Origin: CBDULX01 sp965368175
GTDB taxonomy: Bacteria; Pseudomonadota; Gammaproteobacteria; SZUA-229
Direction of reading: 5' to 3'
Assembly: GCA_965368175.1 (NCBI GenBank)
Contig: CBDULX010000005.1
Location: 1 to 35,932 of the forward strand
Length of the DNA stretch: 35,932 nt
A model generated the notes under the pieces. That model worked only from the letters and a program-made list of their open reading frames with translations, was not told the origin of the DNA and searched no databases. A program made the position numbers and the translations under genes. Positions 1-8,347 of this stretch are shown here, in pieces; position 1 is the first letter of the stretch, and every line of letters begins with the position of its first letter.

Positions 1-1212
1 CCGCAGGGCAAGCCACTGGAAATTCAGATTCGCACTAAAGAAATGCATGAATTTGCCGAATATGGGGTGGCTGCACACTGGCGCTACAAGGAAGGTTCTC
101 AAACGGATAACAGCCTCGAGCGAGGAGTAGCGTCTCTTCGAAAATTACTTGATCCAAATGAAACCGAAGATGATGAACTGATCGACAGTTTTCATACCGA
201 GCTGTTTCCGGACAGGGTGTTTGTATTGACCCCTACCGGTAAAGTCATGGATTTGCCCCAGGGATCGACCCCCCTGGATTTTGCCTATGCGGTACACACG
301 GAAATTGGTCATCGTTGTCGTGGTGCCAAGGTCAATGGGCATATCGTTCAGCTGACCCGTGAACTGCATAATGGCGAGCAGGTTGAAGTACTGACCACCA
401 ATCGTTCTGAACCCAGCCGGGACTGGATGAACCCCAATCTGGGGTATCTCAAAACCAGCCGGGCCAGGGCCAAGGTGAGAAGCTGGTTCAAACATCAGGA
501 TTTCCATATCAATCTGGCGGATGGCAAATCGGTGTTTGAACGAGAATTACACCGACAGGGTTACAACAAGGTCGATACCAATAAACTTATCAAGCATTTC
601 AAACAGGCATCACTGGATGATTTTTATGCTTCTATTGGCCATGGTGACATCACCAGTGGACAGATTGCCAGTGCCTTACAGGACATCAACAGCCCGGATG
701 ATAAGGATGAAATTCCACTGGTTGCACGGAAAAAAACCAGCCAGAAAAAAACGTCATCGGCAGATGAGGTCCGGGTGAGAGGTGTCGGCAATTTACTGAC
801 GACGATTTCCAGCTGCTGCAAACCTATGCCTGGTGATCCTATTATTGGCTTTATTACCCGTGGTCAGGGCGTCACCATTCATCGTAAGGACTGTAGTAAT
901 GTTATCAATCTGGAAGATAATAAACGTGACCGCCTGATCGAGGTCGACTGGGGTGTTGAACTGGCCAAAACCTACCCTGTGTCTATCCATATAGAGGCGA
1001 TTGATAGACAGGGTTTATTGCGGGATGTCAGTCGGGTACTGGCGGATGATAAAGTGGATGTTATAAGTGTTAATACACTTTCTAACAGGGATGATCAAAC
1101 CGCTAATATGACGATTCTCGCTGAAATTAGTGATTTGCAACAACTGGGCAGGTTAATGGATAAGATCACTCAATTGCCTAATGTTACCAGGGTGGCCAGA
1201 AGCCGTGTTTAA
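1..1212 (+). CDS. relA: RelA-type (p)ppGpp synthetase, 3' part
   Basis: The reading frame is open from base 1, so the start lies outside the window; 403 residues remain of a family usually about 740 long. The first residues are the end of the synthetase domain (IQIRTKEMHEFAEYGVAAHW), which reads like RelA rather than SpoT. A TGS domain follows (about 65-125, starting DRVFVLTPTGK), then a helical stretch. Next is the Cys-containing zinc-finger-like region (about 270-305, SCCKPMPGDPIIGF and HRKDCSN), then a C-terminal ACT domain (about 325-400). In the family these C-terminal domains bind the ribosome and sense uncharged tRNA, and the enzyme transfers pyrophosphate from ATP to GTP/GDP. The hydrolase and most of the synthetase domain cannot be examined. 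soxX starts only 17 bp downstream. Confidence 0.93.
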   Translation, partial: PQGKPLEIQIRTKEMHEFAEYGVAAHWRYKEGSQTDNSLERGVASLRKLLDPNETEDDELIDSFHTELFPDRVFVLTPTGKVMDLPQGSTPLDFAYAVHTEIGHRCRGAKVNGHIVQLTRELHNGEQVEVLTTNRSEPSRDWMNPNLGYLKTSRARAKVRSWFKHQDFHINLADGKSVFERELHRQGYNKVDTNKLIKHFKQASLDDFYASIGHGDITSGQIASALQDINSPDDKDEIPLVARKKTSQKKTSSADEVRVRGVGNLLTTISSCCKPMPGDPIIGFITRGQGVTIHRKDCSNVINLEDNKRDRLIEVDWGVELAKTYPVSIHIEAIDRQGLLRDVSRVLADDKVDVISVNTLSNRDDQTANMTILAEISDLQQLGRLMDKITQLPNVTRVARSRV

Positions 1213-1229
1213 CTGAACTGTGGTATTGC

Positions 1230-1691
1230 ATGAAACCCGTTATTCGAATAATTCTGTACAGTGTGATTGCAGGCGGGCAGACGCTACTGCGGCCTGCATT
1301 AGCGGCTGATACATACATTCAGTGGCAGGCAGAAGGCCTGTCAATCGTAAAGCCACTGGGCGGCCTGAAAGGGGATCCTGAAAGAGGGCGTGAAATTGCA
1401 AAGTCCAGTGATGCAGGCAACTGTCTGGCCTGTCATCACTTACCCATACCAGAAGAAAGTTTCCATGGCACGGTTGGTCCAGACCTGAGCCAGCTTGCTA
1501 CACGTCTTAATGAGGCAGAAATACGCTTTAGAGTGGTTGATGAAAAAATGATCAACCCGATGACTATCATGCCTGGTTATTATCGCCATCCGGATAAATT
1601 TAATCAGGTAAGCAAGGATTACGCAGGCAAAACCTTTTTAACGGCACAACAGCTTGAAGATGTTGTGGCCTATCTGGTGACCCTGAAATGA
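1230..1691 (+). CDS. soxX: SoxX, monoheme c-type cytochrome of thiosulfate oxidation
   Basis: This 153-residue protein has an N-terminal signal peptide ending near ALAA-DTY, so it is periplasmic. One heme-binding motif is present, CLACH at 65-69. A downstream Met in TIMPGYYR (about 114) is the likely distal heme ligand, as in SoxX. In the Sox pathway SoxX pairs with SoxA to form the SoxXA complex, which oxidatively attaches thiosulfate to the SoxYZ carrier. The gene overlaps soxA by 4 bp (ATGA), a sign of translational coupling. No soxY, soxZ or soxB is visible here, so this is a detached soxXA pair. Upstream Shine-Dalgarno is weak. Identity is well supported by size, motif spacing and the partner gene. 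Confidence 0.9.
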   Translation: MKPVIRIILYSVIAGGQTLLRPALAADTYIQWQAEGLSIVKPLGGLKGDPERGREIAKSSDAGNCLACHHLPIPEESFHGTVGPDLSQLATRLNEAEIRFRVVDEKMINPMTIMPGYYRHPDKFNQVSKDYAGKTFLTAQQLEDVVAYLVTLK

Positions 1692-2467
1692 TGCTTGTTG
1701 TTAGATCTAACTTGCGAAATTTCATTTGCCTGGCGCTTCTATTCCAGCTAACGAATGCGTATGCCAATGACCCTGTGTCCGGTTACCAGTTCCTTAGTCC
1801 GATGACACAGGAAATGCAGGACGACGAATTTGCCAATCCAGGCATGGCGGCGGTTGAGCATGGTCGTAAAATGTTCCACAGGGTTGGCAATAGTGGTAAA
1901 TCCTGCGCAAGTTGCCACGGTGACGATGGCGAAAAAATTGACATTAAAAAAATTGCCCGTTACCCGGTTTATAATGAAGATCAGTTACGTCCATTTACCT
2001 TGCAGGAGCAGATCAATCTGTGCTGGGAGGATCATCTGGATAACCCTCCTTTTGTTTATGATTGCAAAGAAGTGGTAGCACTGGAAACCTATGTACGTTT
2101 TCTGGCCAGGGGTGAACCGGTAAATGTCGATATCAGTGGGCCGATGAAGCAGCATTATGAATCCGGTCAGGAACTATACCATACACGATTTGGCCAGTTA
2201 GATATGGCCTGTGTGCATTGTCATGTTTATCATCAGGGTAGTCGAATGAGGGGGCAGGTGCTAACACAGGGGCAGAGTAATGGCTTCCCTGAATACCGAT
2301 TGGGTACGGGTAGAATCACCAGTCTTCACAAAAGGCTTAGTGAATGTTTTGTATCATTTCGGGCTGAGTCGTTTGATCGTGGCTCTGATGAATTTATCGA
2401 TCTGGAAGTCTATATTAATGCCAGGGGAAATGGTCTGAAAATAGAAACCCCCGCAGTGCGTTATTGA
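1688..2467 (+). CDS. soxA: SoxA, diheme c-type cytochrome of thiosulfate oxidation
   Basis: This 259-residue protein has a signal peptide (about 1-26). Two heme motifs are present: CASCH at 73-77 and CVHCH at 175-179, so it is the diheme form. The block RGQVLTQGQSNGFPEYRLG is typical of SoxA. Cys220 in LSECFVSFRAE matches the conserved cysteine that in characterised SoxA carries a persulfide, ligates the catalytic heme and lies at the active site. Two further cysteines (112 and 126) could form a disulfide. The start overlaps the soxX stop; two ATG codons are adjacent and either may be used. The stop codon is 16 bp from the end of the convergent GGDEF/EAL gene. Confidence 0.92.
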   Translation: MMLVVRSNLRNFICLALLFQLTNAYANDPVSGYQFLSPMTQEMQDDEFANPGMAAVEHGRKMFHRVGNSGKSCASCHGDDGEKIDIKKIARYPVYNEDQLRPFTLQEQINLCWEDHLDNPPFVYDCKEVVALETYVRFLARGEPVNVDISGPMKQHYESGQELYHTRFGQLDMACVHCHVYHQGSRMRGQVLTQGQSNGFPEYRLGTGRITSLHKRLSECFVSFRAESFDRGSDEFIDLEVYINARGNGLKIETPAVRY

Positions 2468-2479
2468 GAGGCTCCCTGG
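2466..2479. repeat. possible remnant of the inverted-terminus element family
   Basis: Immediately after the soxA stop, AGAGGCTCCCTGG matches the right end of the orphan terminus near 28071-28085 base for base over 13 bases. It is short and lacks the upstream AATC/GATC part, so it could be coincidence or an eroded element end. Confidence 0.3.
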
Positions 2480-2483
2480 TGTT

Positions 2484-4445
2484 CTATAGTAAAAGTTCTG
2501 GCCGCTTAAGTAGCTGTTCAAAGTCAGCATCTGGCAGTGGCCGGCTTATATAAAAGCCCTGAGCAATATCGCAGTTCAATTCATTTAAATGGCTGAAGGT
2601 GGATTCCGTCTCAATGCCTTCAGCGACTACCTTCAGGCCCAGGTTATGCGCCAGTTCAATAGTTGAATGAACAATGACCTCGTCATCAAGATTTTTACCC
2701 ATATCCATGATGAAAGAGCGGTCTATTTTTAATTCACTCACCGGCAGGCGCTTGAGTCTGCTTAAAGATGAATATCCGGTGCCAAAATCGTCAATCGAAA
2801 GTGTAATGCCAAGGTTTCGTATATACTGAAGTGTATCAGAAAGGTGGTCGTATTCAGATAAGAAAAGCGTTTCGGTGATTTCAAAAATCAGTTGCTCACC
2901 AATATTATGTGAGGGAATGGAGGATTCGAGGAAAGAGCGAAACTCGGGGTTCATCAATGTTTGTGTTGATATATTAATCGCCAGTTGCATATTTCTAGTG
3001 AGACTCGACCAGTTAGATAAATACTGAATAGCGGTTTCAATGACCCAGTAAGTATACTTATGGATGAGGCCGGTTTCTTCCAGGTCATTAATGAAAATAT
3101 GGGCAGGTATTGAGCCTCTGACCGGGTGTTCCCAGTAACCGAGTATTTCAGCGCCAATTAAATGCCTGCCTGGAATGGTGACCTTGGGCTGGAAACGTAA
3201 TTCAAACTGTTGTTTGTCAATGGCATTACGTAAATCTGCCAGCAATGTTAGTTGCGCCGGTGAGGATGTGCTGATTTCAGAAGTATAAACACAGATGCCT
3301 GAATGATTTTCTTTGGCACAGTACATGGCCTGATCTGCATGCTGTAAAAGGACACTAAAATCGTTTCCATGTTGTGGGTAAATTACCGCTCCGATACTGG
3401 CGCTTACTGCGATTTTGGTGTCATACACGTCAAACTGTTTTTCCAGGTGTTTGAGTAAGGCATGACCACGGGCGAGCGTTTGCTCTTCATCATGGTCAGG
3501 ATATATTAGAATAAACTCATCACCCCCCAGGCGGCTCAGCGTCTCATCCGGATCAACGAGGTCCAGCAACCGTTGAGCAACCAGGTGTAATAAATAATCC
3601 CCCCGATCATGCCCAATATTTTCATTAATACGTTTGAAGTTATCTATGTCGACCAGCAGCAGGCCTACATGGCTACTGTTTTTTGCGGCACTGGTGAGAT
3701 TCTGATTCAGGCGGTCGTGAAATAGCGAGCGGTTGGGTAGCCCGGTGATGGAATCGTACAATGACAGATATTCCAGTTCGCGACTGCTTTCTACCAGTTC
3801 GTTATTTTGTCGCTCAAGGCGCATTTGATAAATGTCAGTTAATCGTTTGGCATCTTCTATTTGTTGAACGGCCATGGCATTTTCAATGGCAATAGGTACG
3901 ATACTGGCAAACAGGGATAACAGGTTCAGGTCGCGACGACTAAATTCAGTACCTCCGATTTTATTGATCCCGGCAATGCCGCCTAACAAATGCTTCTTGC
4001 CCTGCAGGGGAACCAGAATAACCGAGCCGGCCTGCTTTTCCCAATGGTTACGTTCTTCTTCAGTCAGTTCATCCAGTACACCACGCCACCAGGCGCGTTT
4101 ATGTTTCCATACCCAGCCGCAGATGCCATAATCAAGGGGCAAAGATTCCCCCACAATTTCAGTCGCATTTTCCCCTGAGCCACTACGATAGGTGTAAGTT
4201 TCACAGTTTGAATCAAGAATAGGGATGAGGAGGGTTTCGGCCTGAATAAGTTCCCTTGCGTGCTCAGCAACCAGCTGGAATACTTTTTCCAGGTCAAGTT
4301 CATTTCCTACAGCCGAAAAGGTTTTCCGGAGAAGCTCAATTTCCGCTTCTCTATCTTTCAGGTGCTGCTTGAGGTCATTTAATTGTAGTTGTTCTATTTT
4401 TTTAATAACAGCCACACGTGTTACCTGGAAGTTACAGATTTCCAC
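2484..4445 (-). CDS. GAF-GGDEF-EAL cyclic-di-GMP signalling protein
   Basis: A 653-residue cytoplasmic protein with no membrane segment. A short coiled-coil-like N-terminus leads into a GAF-type sensor domain (about 45-192), a linker helix, a GGDEF domain (about 225-390) and an EAL domain (about 395-650). The cyclase signature GGDEF (307-311) is intact. The RxxD inhibitory site is absent (DPDE at that position). In the EAL domain the signature reads EIL followed by GYW rather than EAL-LRW. The other metal and catalytic residues are there: NIST, FEITET, SIDDFGTGYSS, ELKID, VVAEGIE and QGFYISRP. It may therefore make, degrade or merely bind c-di-GMP. The start is a GTG with a poor ribosome site; a GTG ten codons later is an alternative. 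It converges on soxA, and no shared function is visible. Confidence 0.9.
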   Translation of the reverse strand: MEICNFQVTRVAVIKKIEQLQLNDLKQHLKDREAEIELLRKTFSAVGNELDLEKVFQLVAEHARELIQAETLLIPILDSNCETYTYRSGSGENATEIVGESLPLDYGICGWVWKHKRAWWRGVLDELTEEERNHWEKQAGSVILVPLQGKKHLLGGIAGINKIGGTEFSRRDLNLLSLFASIVPIAIENAMAVQQIEDAKRLTDIYQMRLERQNNELVESSRELEYLSLYDSITGLPNRSLFHDRLNQNLTSAAKNSSHVGLLLVDIDNFKRINENIGHDRGDYLLHLVAQRLLDLVDPDETLSRLGGDEFILIYPDHDEEQTLARGHALLKHLEKQFDVYDTKIAVSASIGAVIYPQHGNDFSVLLQHADQAMYCAKENHSGICVYTSEISTSSPAQLTLLADLRNAIDKQQFELRFQPKVTIPGRHLIGAEILGYWEHPVRGSIPAHIFINDLEETGLIHKYTYWVIETAIQYLSNWSSLTRNMQLAINISTQTLMNPEFRSFLESSIPSHNIGEQLIFEITETLFLSEYDHLSDTLQYIRNLGITLSIDDFGTGYSSLSRLKRLPVSELKIDRSFIMDMGKNLDDEVIVHSTIELAHNLGLKVVAEGIETESTFSHLNELNCDIAQGFYISRPLPDADFEQLLKRPELLL

Positions 4446-4493
4446 TTGAGTCCATTCCAGGAGAAGTCATTTGTATATTATAGTTATTTATAT

Positions 4494-4571
4494 GCTAGGG
4501 AGCTTCTGATTAAGTATATGATGCTTCTGCTGACCTGAAGCCATCATATACTTAATCAGAGGTTCCCTAGC
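4494..4571. mobile_element. 78-bp palindromic MITE-like element
   Basis: The two arms (about 34 bp each) are inverted copies with only a few mismatches around a loop of about 9 bases. The ends read GGGAGCTTCTGATTAAG and, on the other side, CTTAATCAGAGGTTCCC. A TA dinucleotide flanks each end (4496-4497 and 4568-4569), as expected for a TA target-site duplication. It lies between the start of the GGDEF-EAL gene and the end of the kinase gene and has no coding capacity. It belongs to the family described at 28236, 30160, 33172 and 35632. Confidence 0.75.
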
Positions 4572-4644
4572 TTAGCAGGAATATAATTTAAGTGAAATAT
4601 TTGAATCTGTTTTTAAATAGGAATTTATCCTGTTATTAGTTTTT

Positions 4645-4664
4645 TTAATCAGGGTTTCCTTAGT
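4645..4664. repeat. orphan terminus of the MITE-like family, overlapping the kinase stop codon
   Basis: AATCAGGGTTTCCTTA differs at one base from the right end of the element at 30160-30315 (AATCAGAGTTTCCTTA) and is followed by the same TA context. The TAA stop of the kinase gene (4660-4662) lies within it. No matching left end was found nearby. Confidence 0.55.
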
Positions 4665-6375
4665 ACTGCTTCATTAACAGATATAACAACACAACATTGC
4701 CAATAAATAATAAAGCAGAAATGGATTGCCATACCAGTATTGGGCTTTGTTCGATTAAGGGTATATTTTTTTTCATGAACAGATCATTGGGATGGGTCAG
4801 GTCATAGAAAAATTCAGAGAAGGTATCATATCGCATTCTATGATCACAGCGTACTGATTTTTCGATGGCACCATCTAACCATAGTGGGATCATGGGGTTG
4901 TATTTGATGGATGGTGTGTATTTTATTTTGGAAATATTGCGCCAGTTTGAATTTTTGTTCAGTTGATCACCATAAGGCAGATGCCCGGTCAGTATTTCGT
5001 AACAGATTATACCCAGGGAAAACAGGTCAGATTTGTTGCTGCCGGCCATCCCTAGCAGGTATTCGGGGGCGGTATAGTTTTTGGTTCCCAGTAATTCCAT
5101 ACGTTCAACCGGGGTGCTGATTTCCTGTATGCCCGCAATCTTGATGGATCCAAAATCGATAATCTTTACAGTGTTGTCTTCGGTAATAATAATATTGTCT
5201 GGTTTTAAATCCCGGTGAAGCATTTCCATTTTGTGAATTGCACGTAAACCCTGAATGATCTGGTTAATTATTCCCATAACTGTATCTATGTCTGGTTTGG
5301 GGTGTTGCTTGATCCATTCCCCCAGGGTAATGCCTTCGATATATTCCATCAGGAAATACATGAATTTTCCAGGCCTGTTCTGTTCATAGGTTTCCAGAAC
5401 ATTGCGGTGTTTGATACGTTTGCCTGCCCATTCTTCCAAATGGAACTGTTCTATGTAAGATGGGTCATCGTCGAAGTTTATCGATGGTGTTTTCATGACC
5501 ATCTGCTGTTGCGACTCTTCATCCTTTACCAGATAGAGTTGACTGGTTGAACTACTGGATATTTCCCTGATGACTCTATAGCCATCGATTAGCATTCCAG
5601 GTTCCAGTTCAGGTGGGAAGGGTAATCTGGTAAGCTCACGATAAACTTCATTGGCTTCCTGGCTGGGTAAGCTGTCGATCCGGATCAGCTGGCAGGTAAC
5701 ATTGTCATGGCTGTTATTTTCCAGGGCGCTGGATACTATGTTATCTGCAATAACATCCAGTGCACTATTGCTCTTTAGAAGTTGTTTAATCTGTTTATCA
5801 TTCAGGTAATCATGTACACCATCGGTAGTCATTACATAAATATCACCCATTTCTGCTTCTGAAATTTTGTAATCTATATCCAGATGTAAGTCGATGCCTA
5901 TGGCACGATTCAGGTAGTTTTTCTCCTGAGAAATCCAGACTCGATGATCATTGGTCAGTTGTTCCAGATAGCCATCGCGATAGCGATAGATTCTAGAATC
6001 ACCAATATGGAAAATATGGGCAGTGGTTGATTTCAAAACCAGGGCACTGAAAGTCGATACCATGGCCTTGGCATGTTCGTCATGGCTTTTGCCATATAAC
6101 CAGCTGTTAAGTGCAGTGAGGACTTTAGCGCCAGACGTTTTGACGGTCCAGGAGTCTGCGGTACTGTAGTAGTCGTTAATGAAACCCTTTACGCAGTATT
6201 CACTGGCCTCTTTAGGTTTTTCGCAACTGCCCATGCCATCTGCGATAACCGCTGCTATACCTTTAATTTCCAGTATTTGATCGACAGGGCATAACACACC
6301 ATAGGAATCTTCGTTGGCATCCTTGATACCTTTGTCAGTGCTTTGACCAATGGATACAGTTAGCTGACTTGTCAT
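4660..6375 (-). CDS. PP2C-type phosphatase / Ser-Thr protein kinase fusion with C-terminal membrane anchor
   Basis: The 571-residue protein has an N-terminal PP2C phosphatase domain (about 1-235). Its metal-binding motifs are visible: DANED (19-23), DGMG (46-49), GDSRIYRY, TTDGVHDY and DNVTC. A Hanks-type kinase domain follows (about 260-535) with VMKTP lysine, HRDLKPDN (387-394), DFG (407-409) and APE. The glycine-rich loop carries no glycine (EISSSSTSQLYL). A single hydrophobic helix ends the protein. The same domain fusion occurs beside nitrate transporter and nirBD genes in pseudomonads, which suggests a role in nitrate assimilation control; its substrate is unknown to me. The ATG at 6375 is preferred because a TTG at 6414 would start inside a repeat and add 13 residues ahead of the domain. 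It follows the transporter gene by 136 bp on the same strand. Confidence 0.88.
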   Translation of the reverse strand: MTSQLTVSIGQSTDKGIKDANEDSYGVLCPVDQILEIKGIAAVIADGMGSCEKPKEASEYCVKGFINDYYSTADSWTVKTSGAKVLTALNSWLYGKSHDEHAKAMVSTFSALVLKSTTAHIFHIGDSRIYRYRDGYLEQLTNDHRVWISQEKNYLNRAIGIDLHLDIDYKISEAEMGDIYVMTTDGVHDYLNDKQIKQLLKSNSALDVIADNIVSSALENNSHDNVTCQLIRIDSLPSQEANEVYRELTRLPFPPELEPGMLIDGYRVIREISSSSTSQLYLVKDEESQQQMVMKTPSINFDDDPSYIEQFHLEEWAGKRIKHRNVLETYEQNRPGKFMYFLMEYIEGITLGEWIKQHPKPDIDTVMGIINQIIQGLRAIHKMEMLHRDLKPDNIIITEDNTVKIIDFGSIKIAGIQEISTPVERMELLGTKNYTAPEYLLGMAGSNKSDLFSLGIICYEILTGHLPYGDQLNKNSNWRNISKIKYTPSIKYNPMIPLWLDGAIEKSVRCDHRMRYDTFSEFFYDLTHPNDLFMKKNIPLIEQSPILVWQSISALLFIGNVVLLYLLMKQY

Positions 6376-6406
6376 TTTATTTTTGGTGATCTGAATGTGA
6401 ATACAA

Positions 6407-6484
6407 TGACGCAAAGACGCAAAGAACTAATATACTATTTTCTTTACATCTTTGCGTATCCCAGGTGCATAGATTTTTGCGTCA
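6407..6484. repeat. nested inverted repeats built from GACGCAAAG
   Basis: The outer arms TGACGCAAA (6407-6415) and TTTGCGTCA (6476-6484) pair perfectly. The inner arms ACGCAAAGA (6417-6425) and TCTTTGCGT (6449-6457) also pair perfectly. The unit GACGCAAAG is present twice in tandem. The structure lies in the transcript between the transporter and the kinase and could act as an attenuator or mRNA stabiliser. GACGCAAAG-type repeats are common in environmental bacterial genomes and may be only repetitive DNA. Confidence 0.6.
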
Positions 6485-6511
6485 ATGATTTTTATGTTGA
6501 TGAAGCCAGTA

Positions 6512-8011
6512 TCAGGATACTTCAATCATCTCAACAGTACCATCCGGCATAACCTCAGCCATGTGGCCTGCTGGTTCATCCATAAACAGTGCTACCACCA
6601 GTAGTGTAAGTACCGCTGCACCAGCGATGACCAGGAAAAAAGTGGCCGGTGTTACAAATGAATACACAGTAAGGAAAGTGACTGCACCAACATTACCATA
6701 GGCGCCGGCCATTCCGGCTATCTGCCCCGTCATACGACGTTTGACCAATGGCACCATGGCAAAAACCGCACCTTCACCTGCCTGTACAAAGAATGAGCAG
6801 GCCATGGTGGTAACAACGGCCAGGGCTATCATCCAGGTTGAATTAATCTGGCTCATCATCAGATAGCCGACGGTCAGGCCGGATAACAGTATCAGCATCA
6901 TTTTCTTGCGACCAAACTTGTCACTGAACAGTCCGCCACTGGGACGTGCCACCAGATTCATAAAGGCATAACCTGCGGCTAGCATACCAGCCATTACCTG
7001 AGTCAGTTCGAACGTATCCATGAAAAACCCTGGCAACATGGAAACCACGGCCAGTTCAGAACCGAAGGTCACCAGGTAGGCCAGATCGAGTACCGCTACC
7101 TGTTTGAATTTATAGCGATGAATTTCAGGTACTTCTTCAGTGAATATGTGTTTGTTGATTTTCCAGATATGGCTGAACTGATAAACAAACATGGCCGCCA
7201 GAATGATATAGATCATCAGCTCAGCAGTGGCAGTAAGCATACCCAGATTATCCGGACCCAGTTTCCAGTTGAGTACTGCCAGTGCCAGATACATAGGAAT
7301 GTTCATAATGCAGTAAAGGAAGAAATCGCCCTTACTGGTAACTTCCATGGCGCCGGTTTTTCTGGGTTTAAAATAGGTTGAGCCTTTGGGTGTATTATGA
7401 ACATTCAGGTAGTAGATAACTGAATAGATCAGTGCGATAACGCCGGTAGACGCAATAGCGTAACGCCAGCCGTTTTCGCCGCCGTAGATTAATGCCAATG
7501 TTGGCAGGGTCATAGCAGCGGCGGCAGACCCAAAGTTACCCCAGCCACCATATATTCCTTCAGCAACACCCACCTGTTTGGCGGGGAACCATTCACCAAT
7601 CATGCGAATGCCGATGACGAAACCGGCGCCGACGAAGCCCATCAGAAATCGCATTATGGCCATCATTTCAAAGCTGTCGGAAATGGCAAAAATGAAACAC
7701 AGAATACTGGAACTGGCCAGTAGCATGGTGTACATGATTTTGGGACCAAATTTGTCTACCAGCATGCCAATGATAATTCGTGCAGGAATGGTGAGTGCAA
7801 CATTGAGAATCAACAAGGTTTTCCATTGCTGTGACGTCAGATCAAAAGCCGCCATGACCGATTCTTTAAAGGGCGCAAGGTTGAACCACATGACGAAACT
7901 TAGAAAGAATGCAAACCATGTGAAATGCAAAATGCGGGAATTGTCGCTTAAGGAAAAAAGATTAAGTTTTGATGACGTCACTTCGGGACACTCCTGTATT
8001 TGATGTGACAT
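6512..8011 (-). CDS. nasA: NarK/NasA-type nitrate/nitrite MFS transporter
   Basis: A 499-residue inner-membrane protein with about twelve hydrophobic segments. The MFS loop motif is GMLVDKFGPK, with a second version in GGLFSDKFGRKK. Two nitrate-porter-type glycine stretches are visible: EGIYGGWGNFGSAAAAMTLP and GAYGNVGAVTFLTVY. Arginines in transmembrane segments (GIRMIGEWFP and VARPSGG) match the substrate-binding arginines of the family. In context (divergent from nirBD, followed by the phosphatase-kinase) it most likely imports nitrate or nitrite for assimilation. The ATG at 8011 is chosen over the TTG just before it. There is no clear Shine-Dalgarno. Whether nitrate, nitrite or both are carried cannot be told from sequence. 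Confidence 0.9.
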   Translation of the reverse strand: MSHQIQECPEVTSSKLNLFSLSDNSRILHFTWFAFFLSFVMWFNLAPFKESVMAAFDLTSQQWKTLLILNVALTIPARIIIGMLVDKFGPKIMYTMLLASSSILCFIFAISDSFEMMAIMRFLMGFVGAGFVIGIRMIGEWFPAKQVGVAEGIYGGWGNFGSAAAAMTLPTLALIYGGENGWRYAIASTGVIALIYSVIYYLNVHNTPKGSTYFKPRKTGAMEVTSKGDFFLYCIMNIPMYLALAVLNWKLGPDNLGMLTATAELMIYIILAAMFVYQFSHIWKINKHIFTEEVPEIHRYKFKQVAVLDLAYLVTFGSELAVVSMLPGFFMDTFELTQVMAGMLAAGYAFMNLVARPSGGLFSDKFGRKKMMLILLSGLTVGYLMMSQINSTWMIALAVVTTMACSFFVQAGEGAVFAMVPLVKRRMTGQIAGMAGAYGNVGAVTFLTVYSFVTPATFFLVIAGAAVLTLLVVALFMDEPAGHMAEVMPDGTVEMIEVS

Positions 8012-8040
8012 CAATACAGCACATTTGATGCCAGATGTAA

Positions 8041-8066
8041 TTATCTATTTATAATCAAATAGATAA
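8041..8066. promoter_or_regulatory. 10-bp perfect inverted repeat in the nasA-nirB divergent region
   Basis: TTATCTATTT (8041-8050) and AAATAGATAA (8057-8066) are perfect inverted copies around a 6-bp spacer, 30 bp upstream of the transporter start. It could be an operator for the transporter gene. No specific regulator is recognised. Confidence 0.5.
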
Positions 8067-8244
8067 GCCAAATACTAGAGAGTAGGTCGGCGGATTACGC
8101 TCAATTTAAGTGCAGTGCATAAGGGCAATGCACAGCAATTTATTCTGATGTAACAATATGGTGCGGCCAGATTAATGTTTGTTCATTTAATACAGGTTTA
8201 AACCGATATATTAATGCACTCTTATTTGCTGTGATGAGTATATG

Positions 8245-8261
8245 TGCACCAGGCTGGTGCA
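8245..8261. promoter_or_regulatory. NtrC binding site (enhancer) upstream of nirB
   Basis: TGCACCAGGCTGGTGCA is a perfect 7-3-7 dyad that matches the established NtrC consensus TGCACYA-N3-TGGTGCA. Its centre lies about 120 bp upstream of the transcription start predicted from the -24/-12 promoter at 8348-8363, a usual distance for an NtrC enhancer. Nitrogen-limitation control of nirBD follows by inference. Confidence 0.82.
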
Positions 8262-8347
8262 ATTTATTGAGTGCAGAAATTATAAATAACCGAGAAATAA
8301 ACTATTAATTCTTTAAATAACAGTTGCTTAATGCCTGCTTGATTTTG

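Noticed and set aside
6376..6414. Longer kinase start (TTG at 6414)
   Set aside because: It begins within the GACGCAAAG repeat, adds 13 residues before the PP2C domain and has no ribosome site. ATG at 6375 is preferred.
8018..8034. Sigma-54-like promoter on the minus strand for the transporter gene
   Set aside because: Reads TGGCAT-N5-GTGC with correct spacing, but transcription would begin inside the coding region, past the ATG at 8011, and no suitable later start exists.
8115..8133. GTGCAT...ATGCAC dyad as a second NtrC site
   Set aside because: The half-sites have the wrong polarity for NtrC (GTGC...GCAC instead of GCAC...GTGC).
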